A stretch of DNA of 64,000 nt, taken from NCBI GenBank assembly GCA_002205965.3, contig NADL03000053.1:62001-126000 (forward strand). The letters are read 5' to 3'. The position numbers were made by a program, and so were the translations under genes. Shown one piece after another: positions 12,471 through 21,770 of this stretch; the stretch's first letter is position 1, and each line of letters starts with the position of its first letter. Below the pieces are notes generated by a model. It did not search any database, was not told the origin of the DNA, and saw only the letters and a list, made by a program, of their open reading frames with translations. Origin of the DNA: Kappaphycus alvarezii (lineage: Eukaryota > Rhodophyta > Florideophyceae > Gigartinales > Solieriaceae).

Positions 12471-12579
12471 CTCCGGGCGTATACCGGCTGTTTTCAGCAC
12501 CTCGGTCGTTCGCCCGGAGAATGGTTGCACGTCGGGCGTATACCGGCTGTTTTTAAGCACCTTCGTCGTTCGCCCGACG
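12471..12579. repeat. Two tandem hairpin units with covarying stems
   Basis: Unit 1 spans 12471-12519 with 9-bp arms CTCCGGGCG / CGCCCGGAG. Unit 2 spans 12530-12579 with 9-bp arms CGTCGGGCG / CGCCCGACG. Both enclose a similar interior beginning TATACCGGCTGTTTT. Unit 1 has two further inner stems (ACCG/CGGT and GCTG/CAGC closing a TTTT loop). Two stem positions differ between units and both arms change together, which keeps the pairing. On the minus strand the same repeat would encode GRTTEVLKTAGIRPEV-type peptides. It lies just upstream of the H3-tail-like frame if that is transcribed from the minus strand. Confidence 0.7.
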
Positions 12580-12696
12580 GAAGTTGAAAGGTTGAGTGGG
12601 TCGAGAACTTGAAGGTGGATTGGGTTAGACGGAAGATGAGTCTTGGTGTGGAAGTGACCTGGGTGGGGAGAGTAGTGACGAGAGGGCCCCATATGT

Positions 12697-12706
12697 AGGG
12701 GGGGGG
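12697..12706 (+). other. Polypurine tract of the gypsy element
   Basis: An A followed by nine G residues lies immediately before the TGCTAG start of the 3' LTR. It is a purine run in the position needed for plus-strand priming. Confidence 0.6.
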
Positions 12707-13120
12707 TGCTAGAGTCTGCTGGGCTGCAGCCCGCTCTTATCTTGTGGCGCTGAGCTGTAGTGCGTTATTATCTTGTGGCGCCCGTGGCCAAAAAAATTGG
12801 GGGGCGTGTCTCGCGAGTTTTGTGTCCCGCGACGGCCACCGTCGCTGGTTGATTGGCCCGGTGTGCGCGTACAGTGTACAGTAGTAGTGTACACTGTAAT
12901 TGCACTGTACACGAGCAGAAACCCCGGACCGGCCGTCCCTATAAGGCCCTTTCTATACTAGACGTCTCACGGCGCATAATATCTCAAATACCCAGTATTC
13001 TGGGGAATTTCCATTTCATTGGACACTTTCCAAGCTGTCCAATTTCCCCTCTATTTTTAGGCCGCTCGAAAGCGAGCCCAACTCCGGACCCACGCTTGAC
13101 CCAAGAAAAGAATCGTCCCC

Positions 13121-14363
13121 ATGGACAGTCAAAGACGTCGCATGGTGGCAATCGCGTTTTGTACCGCATTGGCCGACGAAGACGATGCAATCGAACATGC
13201 AGTTGGCAGAGTCATGACTTCAACACCACTGCCCTATGCTTTCAACTGCTAACGACAGATGCACGCGCTGGAGCCAAAGGACGTCTGTGGGAGCGCAAAC
13301 GGAACTCTCCCTCATGGTTTTGGGATTACGTCATTTCGCATGACTTTATAGGAAGTGCATCTTGGCGATGCAACTTCCGCATAGCATACTCCATCTTTCA
13401 ACGAATATCATGCGCGCTGCGTCCCGACATTCAGCGCACAAACTCAAAGTTTCGGAAAGCACTACCAGTAGAAATAAAACTTGCTGCTTTCGTTCTTTAT
13501 GCTGGCGGAGGGACTTGTGAAAGAGTAGCGGCACAACTCGGTATTGATCCTAGCACAGTATGTGCTGCTGTTTCAACAGTTAGTACTTCAATTGCCCAAA
13601 AATATCGAGATGTTATTCGTTTTCCAACTACCGAACAGGATATTGCAGCTACGATGAAAGGCTTCCAACAAATCAGTGGTGTTCCATACTGTGTTGGTGC
13701 TATTGACCGGAATCATATTAGGTGGCCCGCTCGTCCTCAGGACCAATATTTATGAGTATCGATTCTATAAGGTATATCCCAGCATTGTACTCTTCGCGGT
13801 GGTAAGGGCAGACAGACGTTTCATCTATGTCTAAATCGGAAAGCCTGGGGTACTGGGAAACTCTCCTATTTACGAACGATCAAATCTGAAGCAAAAACAT
13901 CGACAATGGGGTGTAGTTAGGTGAAAAAAACCCATATTTAGTTATTTCGAATGTTGCAGTACGTCCGTATATCATTGGAGATTGTGCGTTTCAGCTGAGC
14001 CAAAATATGATGAAGAACTGAAGCGAAGCCGAAAAGAACGCTAACCCTGTCCTCCGAACGTGGGATAAAGTTGCAGGGAAGACAAGGAAGCCCGTAGAAT
14101 GTGCGTTTTGCATGCTAAAGCACCGATTTTCTGTGCTCAAAGACGAAATCAAGCTGCACCACGAAAACGAAATTGTCCTCTTCATTTTGGCCTGTGTTAT
14201 GCTGCATAATATGTGCATTGATAATGGAGATGTCGTTCAAGAATACCTACCTCCCGACGAAACAGATGACCATAAGGCTGTCGTTACAGCCGAAACAAGA
14301 GCTGGAAAGAAGCAGAGGGATGCTTTACTTTACTATATAACGAACTATATATGTGGGGAATAG
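13121..14363 (+). pseudogene. Harbinger DDE transposase, frameshifted
   Basis: The start is the ATG at 13121 (MDSQRRRMVAIAF). An N-terminal helix-turn-helix region with KLAAFVLYAGGGTCERVAAQ (about 13475-13540) is followed by GVPYCVGAIDRNHI (first catalytic Asp, about 13680-13725). In other frames come PYIIGDCAF (second Asp, about 13965-13990) and KPVECAFCMLKHRFSVLKDE (catalytic Glu, about 14090-14145), and then the family's C-terminal LHNMCIDNGD block. The protein would cut and paste the element with its Myb-like partner. At least three frame changes lie between 13190 and 14100. Length and order of blocks are normal for a Harbinger transposase of about 400 residues. Confidence 0.85.
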
Positions 14364-14409
14364 CTATGCAAATGTTCCGTGTTTCAAAACTTGTCCACCA
14401 GACGTTCCA

Positions 14410-15110
14410 ATACAGCTCGAGTTTTCTGCCGTTTGTCGTTGCATCTCTTTAGTTCCGATATAATTGATGCATTAGTTTCTTCTTGCTTGGAAATAAAGTC
14501 CGCCAGAAGCGCATCCTGGAGAGCTTAATCCGTTTACGGCTGCTAGATTCTGGTAGTTCTGTGGTGGCTTCCCTCGTCAGTAGAATACTGCGCAGGATGA
14601 TCATAACGGGCATTCCCATTCTCCAATTCGTGCATTTGCTCGAAGTATTCTGGCTTATCATACAGATCTTCGTCATCTCCATCTCTTCTAGATTGTCTTA
14701 GCTTGGTAATGAATGTTGCGTATTCTTGCTTGATGCGCGTAAATTTTTTGCCACCCTTTTGCAGTGCATTTTTATCTGGTGCTCTTTCTCGGCTAGCTTC
14801 ACAGCCTCTGTGAAACATCTTTGAGGCTTTTTTTTCTGAGCTCTTCTGTCGCCGTAACCAGCCTGCTTCATCATGTGAAATAATATGAGCACTGTATCAT
14901 GGTCGTAGTGCTTACTGTCGGAGATAGGCCGTGTTGCAGGGGGGACGCACTATTTGGTCCGACGTTTCCTTCAGGAGATAGGACGGAGACTGTGGACGTT
15001 GATGCTGGTTGTGCTGTAACCATAAATGTCTGGGGAGAACTGGTGCTTTCCGTTGCTGTTTGAGATGGCGCATGCAGCTGTGTGGTAATGTTGGATGTCG
15101 TCTGAGCCAT
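14410..15110 (-). pseudogene. Harbinger Myb/SANT-like accessory protein, frameshifted
   Basis: Minus-strand frames converge on the transposase gene. The first Met is at 15110 (MAQTTSNITTQLHAP), followed by a Ser/Thr-rich stretch, then a basic region (RRAQKKKPQRCF, near 14840). Another frame has KFTRIKQEYATFITKLRQS (about 14690-14750) and DDEDLYDKPEYFEQMHELEN, typical of the third helix and the acidic linker of the trihelix/Myb-like protein encoded by Harbinger elements. A C-terminal coiled region (ISKQEETNASIISELKRCND) follows in a third frame. The family protein binds transposon ends and helps nuclear import of the transposase. At least two frame shifts are present. Confidence 0.7.
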
Positions 15111-15463
15111 ATTTTGTCGTGCTCGTATGGAAAATGTGAGGCATAAAGCGAATGGACAAAAGGGAGCAGTCCTGGGAACGTTGCTTTATAGTTGGTGGCG
15201 TCTTGTCATTTGGCGCGAAAGTGTTCCGGACAGAAGTTATGTCTTGTCTACTGGAGTTTCTACATTATGGCGGGAATTGGGTCGTTAGATGAAAAATGTC
15301 CGATGGACAATTCGCTCGAAAAAAGTGTCTCTGCCCGAGTTGTCTCAATTCATATGTAGAAAGGGCCTAAGAGGACGAGAGAGCTGCCGGAGTTCCCGGG
15401 AGGAGAAGGTAGGTTCCGCTTGGCCGAAACAGAAACGCAGAGGAAACAGAAAAACAAGCATTT

Positions 15464-15525
15464 TATCCCTATACTTGAATATTATTGAAAATGTTTGGGG
15501 ATTTCTGGCTCGTCGCATCTACTAG
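15464..15525 (+). pseudogene. Tc1/mariner transposase C-terminal scrap
   Basis: The residues SLYLNIIENVWGFLARRIY, ending at a stop, match the conserved 'SPDLNPIENVWGxL' block near the C-terminus of Tc1/mariner transposases, which carries the last acidic catalytic residue. The scrap begins only a few bases beyond the gypsy 3' LTR edge. A proximal piece of a similar transposase lies at 5097-5550 on the other side of the gypsy element. Confidence 0.6.
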
Positions 15526-15659
15526 TGAGAGGGAGAATGACGCTTTATTATTTGTAGATAAGTCCGCACTAAAGGACCTGTACTAGTGAGGGAAGAGGTA
15601 TGATTATCTGGAAAAAGTTTACATCAAATGGTTTCTACAGTGTGTGGAAAGCCCAACTG

Positions 15660-16186
15660 AGTGATTATACCGTACAAAGATATGCGATTCGCTGGCGATG
15701 GCGCTCACGTCTGCACCATACTCCTCACAGTCCTTCAAAGCCCTCTCAATTTGTTCGAGTGAGATCCCAGAGCTGTTGAGAGAGGATGTGTGTGTGAAGA
15801 GCGGCCTCATTGCGATCTACGAGAATGTTGGCCAGAATGAGTCAGCCGTAGGGAACTTGGGAGCATATCGCGAAATAACGGGGGAAGTGCTACAGGGAGA
15901 GTGGATTAAAAGATTGCAGAGGTGGGACGATGCACTCGTTGTGTATGACCAGACCGACATGTACATATTCGGAGATAATCGTGGAATTCCAATTGGCTTG
16001 ACCGCCGCGGGTGAGGCGCTGTACCGAGACAAGAAAAGTGGGAATCATTTTCTTGGTAAGCTTCTCGGTCTCAATGAGCTCGGTAAGTGGAGAGACATGA
16101 ACTTCATTTTGCGATGGGCGCGCGAGGTTTTGATCGGTGAGAGTGAAGCGTTATGTCAGCTCACACAAGAAGGCCTGCAGAATTAA
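15660..16186 (+). pseudogene. TOR kinase FAT-domain fragment
   Basis: The 162-residue frame (ATG 15698, stop 16184-16186) contains VKSGLIAIYENVGQNESAVG, then WIKRLQRWDDALVVYDQ, then GKLLGLNELGKWRDMNFIL. These line up with the helical FAT repeats of TOR (target of rapamycin), where 'LISINNKLQQPEAAxG', 'WYEKLQRWDDALxAY' and 'GRMRCLxALGEWxxL' occur in this order and spacing. The insert DMYIFGDNRGIPIGL between the repeats is not typical. A full TOR protein is near 2,400 residues, whereas here only about 170 are visible and the kinase domain is absent. The left side is transposon sequence. It may be a duplicated exon-like fragment or a pseudogene. A related PIKK is the alternative. Confidence 0.5.
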
Positions 16187-17121
16187 AGACCGGAATCGAG
16201 GATGCGTGGGCGGCTAATTGTGTCTGAAGATTTACCGAAGTCTTCCCAAGCGCATGCTGGGAGTGATTGATGCCAAAGGGAGCCTACAAAGTATTGAGTT
16301 TAAAACGTTTCCTGTGCTACTTGGAATCTCGTTATTTGTACTGTGCCAAGACGTCCAAACGTCCTACGCACGGCTACCGAACGCTTTTCACAAAAAGTTC
16401 CAACTTCGGCGCTTACTGGATGCGCGCTTCCCCTGGACTTCCCACTCCGACCCTTCCCGCTCCCTCCCCGACCTCCGAATCGCTCTGTACATCCCGAGTG
16501 CTGACGGTGTCGATCACCATGATATCGCTCTTGATGTCAGAGTGGCACATCCTCACGCCCAGTCTCGGGTCCCCAAGGGCGCCAGGTGTGAAGGCGCGGC
16601 CGTTACTCTCGCAGAACTTGCAAAACATGCGCATTGTGGCGACGTCAGTCATCGTCACAATATCCTCCTCCCTTTCGGCATTGACGTCTACGGGGCGGTA
16701 GGCGACGGTAGTTTTAAGTTCTTCCGCCGTCTCGCCACCCATGCCGCACCATGTCATAACACCCACCCCCACTTGGAGATCCAGGACTTCTCTACGCGCT
16801 TTGCCTTCTGCGTGCAGAAATGGAAGCCCGTCAGGTCCTTACACGCCGTCTCCTTCAGTCGCCTGCATTCCATCTTCTCTCTCCACACACGAGTGCTTGT
16901 AGAACATTACAGTACAGGTGTACGGTAGTTCCCCCTTCTAAGATTGATTTCTTTGTTCGTACTGTTTGGCTGTGCAATAATGGATTTTTTTAGAAAATTT
17001 TAGCACTGATTTCATTGGCCATCTGCAGATGCATTCTGGCAGATAATTTTATTTAAATTTTCCTCGTGGAAAGGACTTGGTTTGGGCGTTCAACCAAGTT
17101 TGGCAATGGTCTGGCTACCTG
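16187..17121. other. Gene-poor stretch with two overlapping open frames
   Basis: A 236-residue plus frame (16218-16928) and a 119-residue minus frame (16413-16772) overlap. Neither has a recognised domain. The minus frame is rich in acidic residues and has a CKFC pair, the plus frame is His/Arg-rich. One may be real but I cannot choose. TACAG/GTAC palindromes occur near 16905-16925, followed by an AT-rich 16930-17060 that may be the 3' region of the oxidase gene. Confidence 0.3.
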
Positions 17122-20100
17122 TTACTGTGCGACCTCCAGGCAAACCTTCATCCCTCCCAAAACATGATCCGCAACAGCACAGCTAATGGCCCATACGCCT
17201 GTCGACACAAACTCTACATCGACTCCCTCTGCATTGAACGGAAGGATCCTCACACCATTTGCCGTGCTTCCCCTCGTTACCCTCCTCAACGCCACCTGGC
17301 CTGCCCAAACAGGACTATGCATTGATGCCTCGCTCCCAAACCCGAAACGTAAAACCTAACTCGGTCCCCAAGGAAGCCTTCTAGCCTTGGTCCATTTCCA
17401 TAAAGGTACCCTTGACACTATGCATAGCGTTGCTCTCCAGCCACTCGTCATCCTCAGCTAGACTCTCCAATCTCTCAGTCCCTATCTCCCTTTCCAAAGC
17501 AAACCTTTCTAAGCTCTTCTCCAATAACGGCGATTCATTTTCACGAAATATGTTAAAAAGTAACGGCACCGCGCGTGTCGTGTTCACCGGCAATCGATTA
17601 TCATCCAGTTTTCCCTCCCGACTGACCGCAATAACCCCAGTCAACCCAGCTGCAGTATGTGAAATTGGGTCCACAGATGAGTAATACACGTAAGGGACAG
17701 AATTTAGGTCTTCTTTGGATGGTCCAGCCTCAGGCCTGACCCGAAATAGATACGTCGTTCGAGCGCCACTGGGTACTTCCTCAGTCGTCAGCGTCGAGCT
17801 AATCTGCTCAAGCCCTACCATGTTCATATTACAAGAAAAATTCAATCGGTTGTGGAAAACGATGCGGACAGTCTCCTTAACCGCGAAATGGAGCAGCGGC
17901 CCTACAATCCCTGCGTACCCGGAATCACTCCTTTCCTTGAGTATTGAAAAGGTGTCATCGGTGTACTCCCGATATACCGCCTTTACATATCGCGAACCCG
18001 GAGTGAACGGCCCCGGCTGAGTGAAAACTTCTTCATCTTCTCCAAAACTTGCTCCAGTGCATCCGTCTCGATGAAGCGGCGCGTAATCCCATTCCACCTC
18101 ATCCGCTGAAATGTAATGCGTCACATCTATGTTAGCAGTCCTTCCATCAGGGCCATCTCCCTCCACTAAATACAGCGCCCTCATCCCAGCTACAACGTGA
18201 TCATTCACATTGCAACGCAGCTCCTGAAGTCCAACATGACGGGGACGGACGATTGCACTTGAGAAAGAACCAGCGAGGAGTGCTGCAGAACCGCGACTGC
18301 TGTGTATATCGAGGTTCAGAACCTCTGAACTAATCATTGGCGTGTGGATATCCACTAAAAGTACACCATCGTGGCAAGGAAAATGTTAGCTGGTCCTGCG
18401 ATGAAACAGTCTACAACCTGGACAATCCAGGGACTCAGTGCCGAATACAGGGTGGAATTAGCCTGGGGCCTTACCTTCTGTACCTAGCGCATAAAAGTAG
18501 AAACGAGTCCTTTGACCTCGCCTCAGCGTAACTAGCGGTCCGTTGCAGTAGAGGTAACCATTGACACTGTGCATTAGATTACTCTCCTCAAACTCTTCGT
18601 TCGCAAGTAGCATGTCCACTTGCTCCTCCGTTAAGTTTTGATTCCCTTCCCCACGTAGCACATTTTCCATTAAATGAAAGCTACCTCCCTCGTTCATCAC
18701 ACTCATATGCAAGAAAACCTCTCTTTCCCCGTCCATGGGCAACAAAGTTTCATCATCGTATGGTGCGTCTTTCCCAACTACGACAATCGGTCCAAATAAC
18801 CCGGCATAAGTATCTGCAATCTCGTTCCGGTGGCTATGATACATCCAAAGCTTCGCGTCCGGACGTTCTCCGGGTCCAGGGCCAGCACGCTCAGGTACCG
18901 GCCATCGGTAAACGTACGAGCCTCCCGGAGCAATTCGATCATCAAGTTTCTCTGCGTCAGAGGTTCCATCATTATACGGAGATCCTTCATTGGCTTTAGT
19001 GTAAAGCACGCCATGTGGGTGCAAGGAAACAAACTCAGATGCGCGGTTGCGAAAATGGACCACCAGAACCTCATTGACTCGGGCGCGTAGCACGGGGCCC
19101 ATGAGACCCAAGTGAGCCATTGTTTCATCTCTTTCGACACGTTTTGTAAAGGAGGCGTCCGTATATAGAAAGTAGCGACTTTTTACGTACTTGGAGCCTA
19201 TTCCGAAACCTGTACTTCCATCCTCAAGCTCAATAGGAAACTCCGGCTCCACAAAGATACTTTCGTCATCGCCAAATTCGGAATCGTCACAGACATTTCG
19301 GCCTCGTGGTGCGTAGTCCCAAACTTCGTCTTCCGCCTGAACGTAGTAAACCCTTTCCCTTGCATTCTCAAACGATTGAACATGATCGATTGGCCCGTCC
19401 GGAGGGTGGACAGTAAACAGGGCTTGCATTCCTGCATGCAAATGGTCATTTACATGACAGTGAAAGAGCCAGGTACCAATATTGTCCGGCACAAACTGCA
19501 CAACCGCTGTTGCACCAGGAAGCAACCTGATGGAGTCTGTGTGAGCGCCACCTGCATCTTCGCCGACAATTCCGTGCATATGTGCGGTGTGAACGTCGAC
19601 CTCATTGCCAACGGCTGCGAAATACCATCGTGTGGGTTCGCCAAACATGATATCCAATCCTTCCAAGGAGCAGTAGACCCTTCCATTGATGCCATGCATC
19701 AAGTTGCTCTCTTCCTCATCACCCTCCTCACCCCCCTGGTTCTCATTGGCCACCCAGAGGATAGTGACCAACTCCCTACTGATGCCCACATGCATACCAT
19801 CCGGACTTAGTGCAGCAGGTCGGTAGACGATAAGCGGACCGAGTAAACCGCGGTAGATACCCGCACCACCATCGACATCGACATCCTCACCCTGTATGCC
19901 AGTGTACAGTAGCATGCGGGCGGGAATGGACCCTGCGCCAGTCATACGCCAGTCGACCTCGTATTCATACTTGATAATCTGGCCGGGATGAACTGTTTTT
20001 TTCATGCGCGGGAGACCTTGGACGTCGAAAGCAAAGACATCGTGGCCGATTGTGACGCCGCGGACGTATACGACGAGTCGATCGCCGCTAGCGACTCGCA

Positions 20101-20598
20101 AAATAGGGCCCAGGAGCCCCAAATGTTGATCTTGTGGGGATCTTTCGAGGGGAGTTGTGAAGGAGATGTTTGGGTACTGGCGAAACAAGAGTTTGTTGTA
20201 GACGCTGGTGGTGTGAAGGTTCCGAAGGCGGTACCATCGCCAACAAATAGAAGCTGGTCCTCAGCGAAGGTGGCGGCTGTGCAATGGTCGCCTATTGGTC
20301 CAGCGTTGAGAGAACGGTTTGTCGAGTGGACGGGATAATAGTCCCATGTGACGTGATCAATGCCGATGTAGTAGACACGTGTTGCTGCCTGAGTGCAAGA
20401 GGGAAACAGAAGGGGGGTAGGAGGTAGAGGAATCGGTACCGGAACTGAAGGAATGGGGAGGCCATCGGGTAGGTTGGGGTGGGATGTCATCAACTCATCG
20501 GGAAGGGGCGGTTGTAGATATGGACGTCGTCCACATTTGAAAGAAGTAACTATTAAGCAATAATTACCATTGCAATTCAAGGATGGAAAAGAGGCCAT
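17122..20598 (-). CDS. Ceruloplasmin/hephaestin-type multicopper oxidase (FOX1-like ferroxidase), three frameshifts
   Basis: The gene runs leftwards from about 20598 to the stop at 17122 and encodes about 1,120 residues after removal of the 120-bp intron, the size of six-cupredoxin-domain ferroxidases. Each pair of domains starts with a 'VYYI...WDYYP/APR' strand. Copper sites visible in order are: HTAHMHG and TWLFHCHVNDHLHAGM (domain 2, complete type-1 and type-3 ligands); SLHPHGVLYTKANEG and MYHSHRNE (domain 3); RCNVNDHVVAGM (domain 4, Cys/His/Met type-1 only); and ISCAVADHVLGGM (domain 6, type-1 only). The family oxidises Fe(II) with O2 at the cell surface for high-affinity iron uptake. The frame is lost at 20218-20223, 17402-17404 and 17335-17337, each a short homopolymer where one more base restores the frame. 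These may be sequencing errors. The start is uncertain, because the frame is open further upstream and no clear signal peptide is seen. Confidence 0.85.
18355..18474 (-). other. Spliceosomal intron in the multicopper oxidase gene
   Basis: On the minus strand the exon ends ACAGAAG, the intron starts GTAAGGCCCC and ends TGTACTTTTAG, and the next exon starts TGGATATCC. Joining the two exons gives ...GTE-VDIHTP..., the expected type-1 copper strand (compare NEVDVHTAHMHG in domain 2). The intron is 120 bp, phase 1, and contains stops in the reading frame. Confidence 0.9.
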
Positions 20599-20955
20599 AG
20601 GTTGTGTCGCGGTGAACTGCGTTGGGAGATAACCGTGGGTTGCATAACTGCCTTGTAGACAATGTAAGTGTACCCCAGCTTGAATGCCCAGGGCAGCGTG
20701 CCAGCATGCGGCTGATTCTGTCCTGCATTGCCTAATGGATCAAGGAAACTGATGTTGGCAGCTCTGAATTATGGAATAGGAGTGAAAAGTGATTGAGTAC
20801 CGTAATCTACACTTGAAAAGGGAAATGTCTGGGTGCTTTAATTTTTGAAAAATGTGGTCGGTTGGGGCCCGGGGTATCTTAGGGGGTTACCGATGATGGA
20901 AAGTCCTATCTGCCAGCAAAGTTACCTGGAGCATACCACGAGATATGCCCGCCCC
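20599..20955. other. Upstream region of the multicopper oxidase gene
   Basis: About 150 bp directly upstream (20600-20745) are open in more than one minus-strand frame (for example AGQNQPHAGTLPWAFKLGY in one). They may hold the true 5' exon or leader of the oxidase. The AT-rich stretch 20750-20860 probably holds the promoter. No motif is certain. Confidence 0.35.
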
Positions 20956-21770
20956 TTACTCATCCTTCTCCCTACCAGCCTCTAACCCCTCCAGATCGGC
21001 AGCGACATCACGGACGTCTTCGCCGTCCGAAGAGTTGAGATCAGACCAGTCCATCCAGCGAGCAGGCACCCACAAATGCTCCGTGCCGTAGGGTCCCATC
21101 ACAGGCAGGTTAGTGTCCTTCTCCGTGGCCGTAATAATCCCACTCTCGCGCCATGACGTCTGCCCATAGACGCCTTTGGGTGTTGTTTGGTAATCGGCGG
21201 CTTCCACCAAGGTGGAAGAGTAGAGCTTCCCGCCACTAGGTAGCGGGCGCGGGTGTTCGGTACCACAGGGTAGTTCACTATGGGCCTGTTTCTTTGGGGA
21301 ACAGACGGAGCCGAGTGAGAATCCGACCTTAAGCCATCACATATTGCGAACAAAAGGTCTCTCACGGAGCGGTTCAAACCACGCTTTTCTGTCTTGGACG
21401 CTTTCACACGAGGTAGCAGATCGCATATGATTGCCGCCACCACGTGACCGATCCCATAGTCACGCCACACAGTTACACTGTGCAGGCGGGTGAACCGTTG
21501 GAGTTCAGACACGAGGTGCTTGACCTGTGCATGTAGCCCGTTGAGGTCTTGTTTCGGTTCACGGAGCAGGGAACGGACGTCACTTTCTAGAGCGAAGTAG
21601 ACCAATCGCAAATAGAGGAAAGATTCTCCGGGCGGCTTGAGCTTCCGCGGGACGTCCGACCAAGCGGCCTCCGTCCTCGCGAAAGGTGCTGCGGGATCCT
21701 CCAGGGTGTCCAAATGCCAGTCTCCTTCGTCTTCGCCTTCCCCTCCGCAATCGTCTGACAAGTTGAACAT
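20956..21770 (-). CDS. Unidentified acidic protein, about 271 residues, one frameshift
   Basis: A minus-strand frame starts at the ATG 21768-21770 (MFNLSDDCGGEGEDEGDW) and runs to about 21232. The adjacent frame continues with VEAADYQTTPKGVYGQTSW and ends at the stop at 20956. One extra base in the CCC run at 21229-21231 would join them into a single product. It has an acidic N-terminus, a helical middle (LVSELQRFTRLHSVTVW and VVAAIICDLLPRVKASK), then a Trp-rich part (LWVPARWMDWSDL) and a charged tail. I do not recognise a family. It lies upstream of, and on the same strand as, the multicopper oxidase, with a 360-bp gap. Codon use (GC-rich third positions) resembles that of the oxidase, which supports a real host gene. 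Confidence 0.55.

Larger units (their letters stand above)
12945..15367 (+). mobile_element. PIF/Harbinger DNA transposon (2423 bp) with intact ends
   Basis: The left end GGCCCTTTCTATA and the inverted right end (TGTAGAAAGGGCC) form 13-bp terminal inverted repeats with one mismatch. The insertion is flanked by the 3-bp duplication TAA, the usual TWA target of Harbinger elements. Inside are two convergent genes, a DDE transposase (+) and a Myb/SANT-like partner (-), the standard two-gene layout of the superfamily. It sits inside the gypsy 3' LTR and is therefore younger than that element. Both genes are frameshifted in this sequence. Confidence 0.9.
5932..15460 (+). mobile_element. Degraded Ty3/gypsy LTR retrotransposon with nested Harbinger insertion
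   Basis: The order of parts is that of a Ty3/gypsy element: 5' LTR, primer-binding site, gag with CCHC knuckle, aspartic protease, reverse transcriptase, RNase H, then integrase. An additional antisense segment of about 1.8 kb, a polypurine tract and a 3' LTR follow. The two LTRs share long stretches, for example the block from GCGAGTTTTGTGT to the TATAAG box and the block ending AAAACAAGCA. They differ by several indels, including a longer TACTGTAC-rich palindrome in the 5' copy. The pol frame is broken repeatedly and carries an in-frame TGA in integrase, so this copy is dead unless some breaks are sequence errors. The exact outer edges are inferred from TG/CA and the PBS/PPT, and no clear target duplication was found. 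Confidence 0.8.
12707..15460 (+). repeat. 3' LTR of the gypsy element, split by a Harbinger insertion
   Basis: The LTR consists of 12707-12941 plus 15371-15460. The part up to CCCTATAA matches the 5' LTR, and the part starting TAAGAGGACGAGAG continues it after the insertion. TAA at 12942-12944 is repeated at 15368-15370. The insertion fell in the LTR's TATAAG box. The right edge AAAACAAGCA equals that of the 5' LTR. Confidence 0.75.

Noticed and set aside
16413-16772. Minus-strand 119-residue frame as a definite gene
   Set aside because: It has some protein-like character but overlaps a longer plus frame and lacks any recognised motif. Kept only as a mention in the regional entry.
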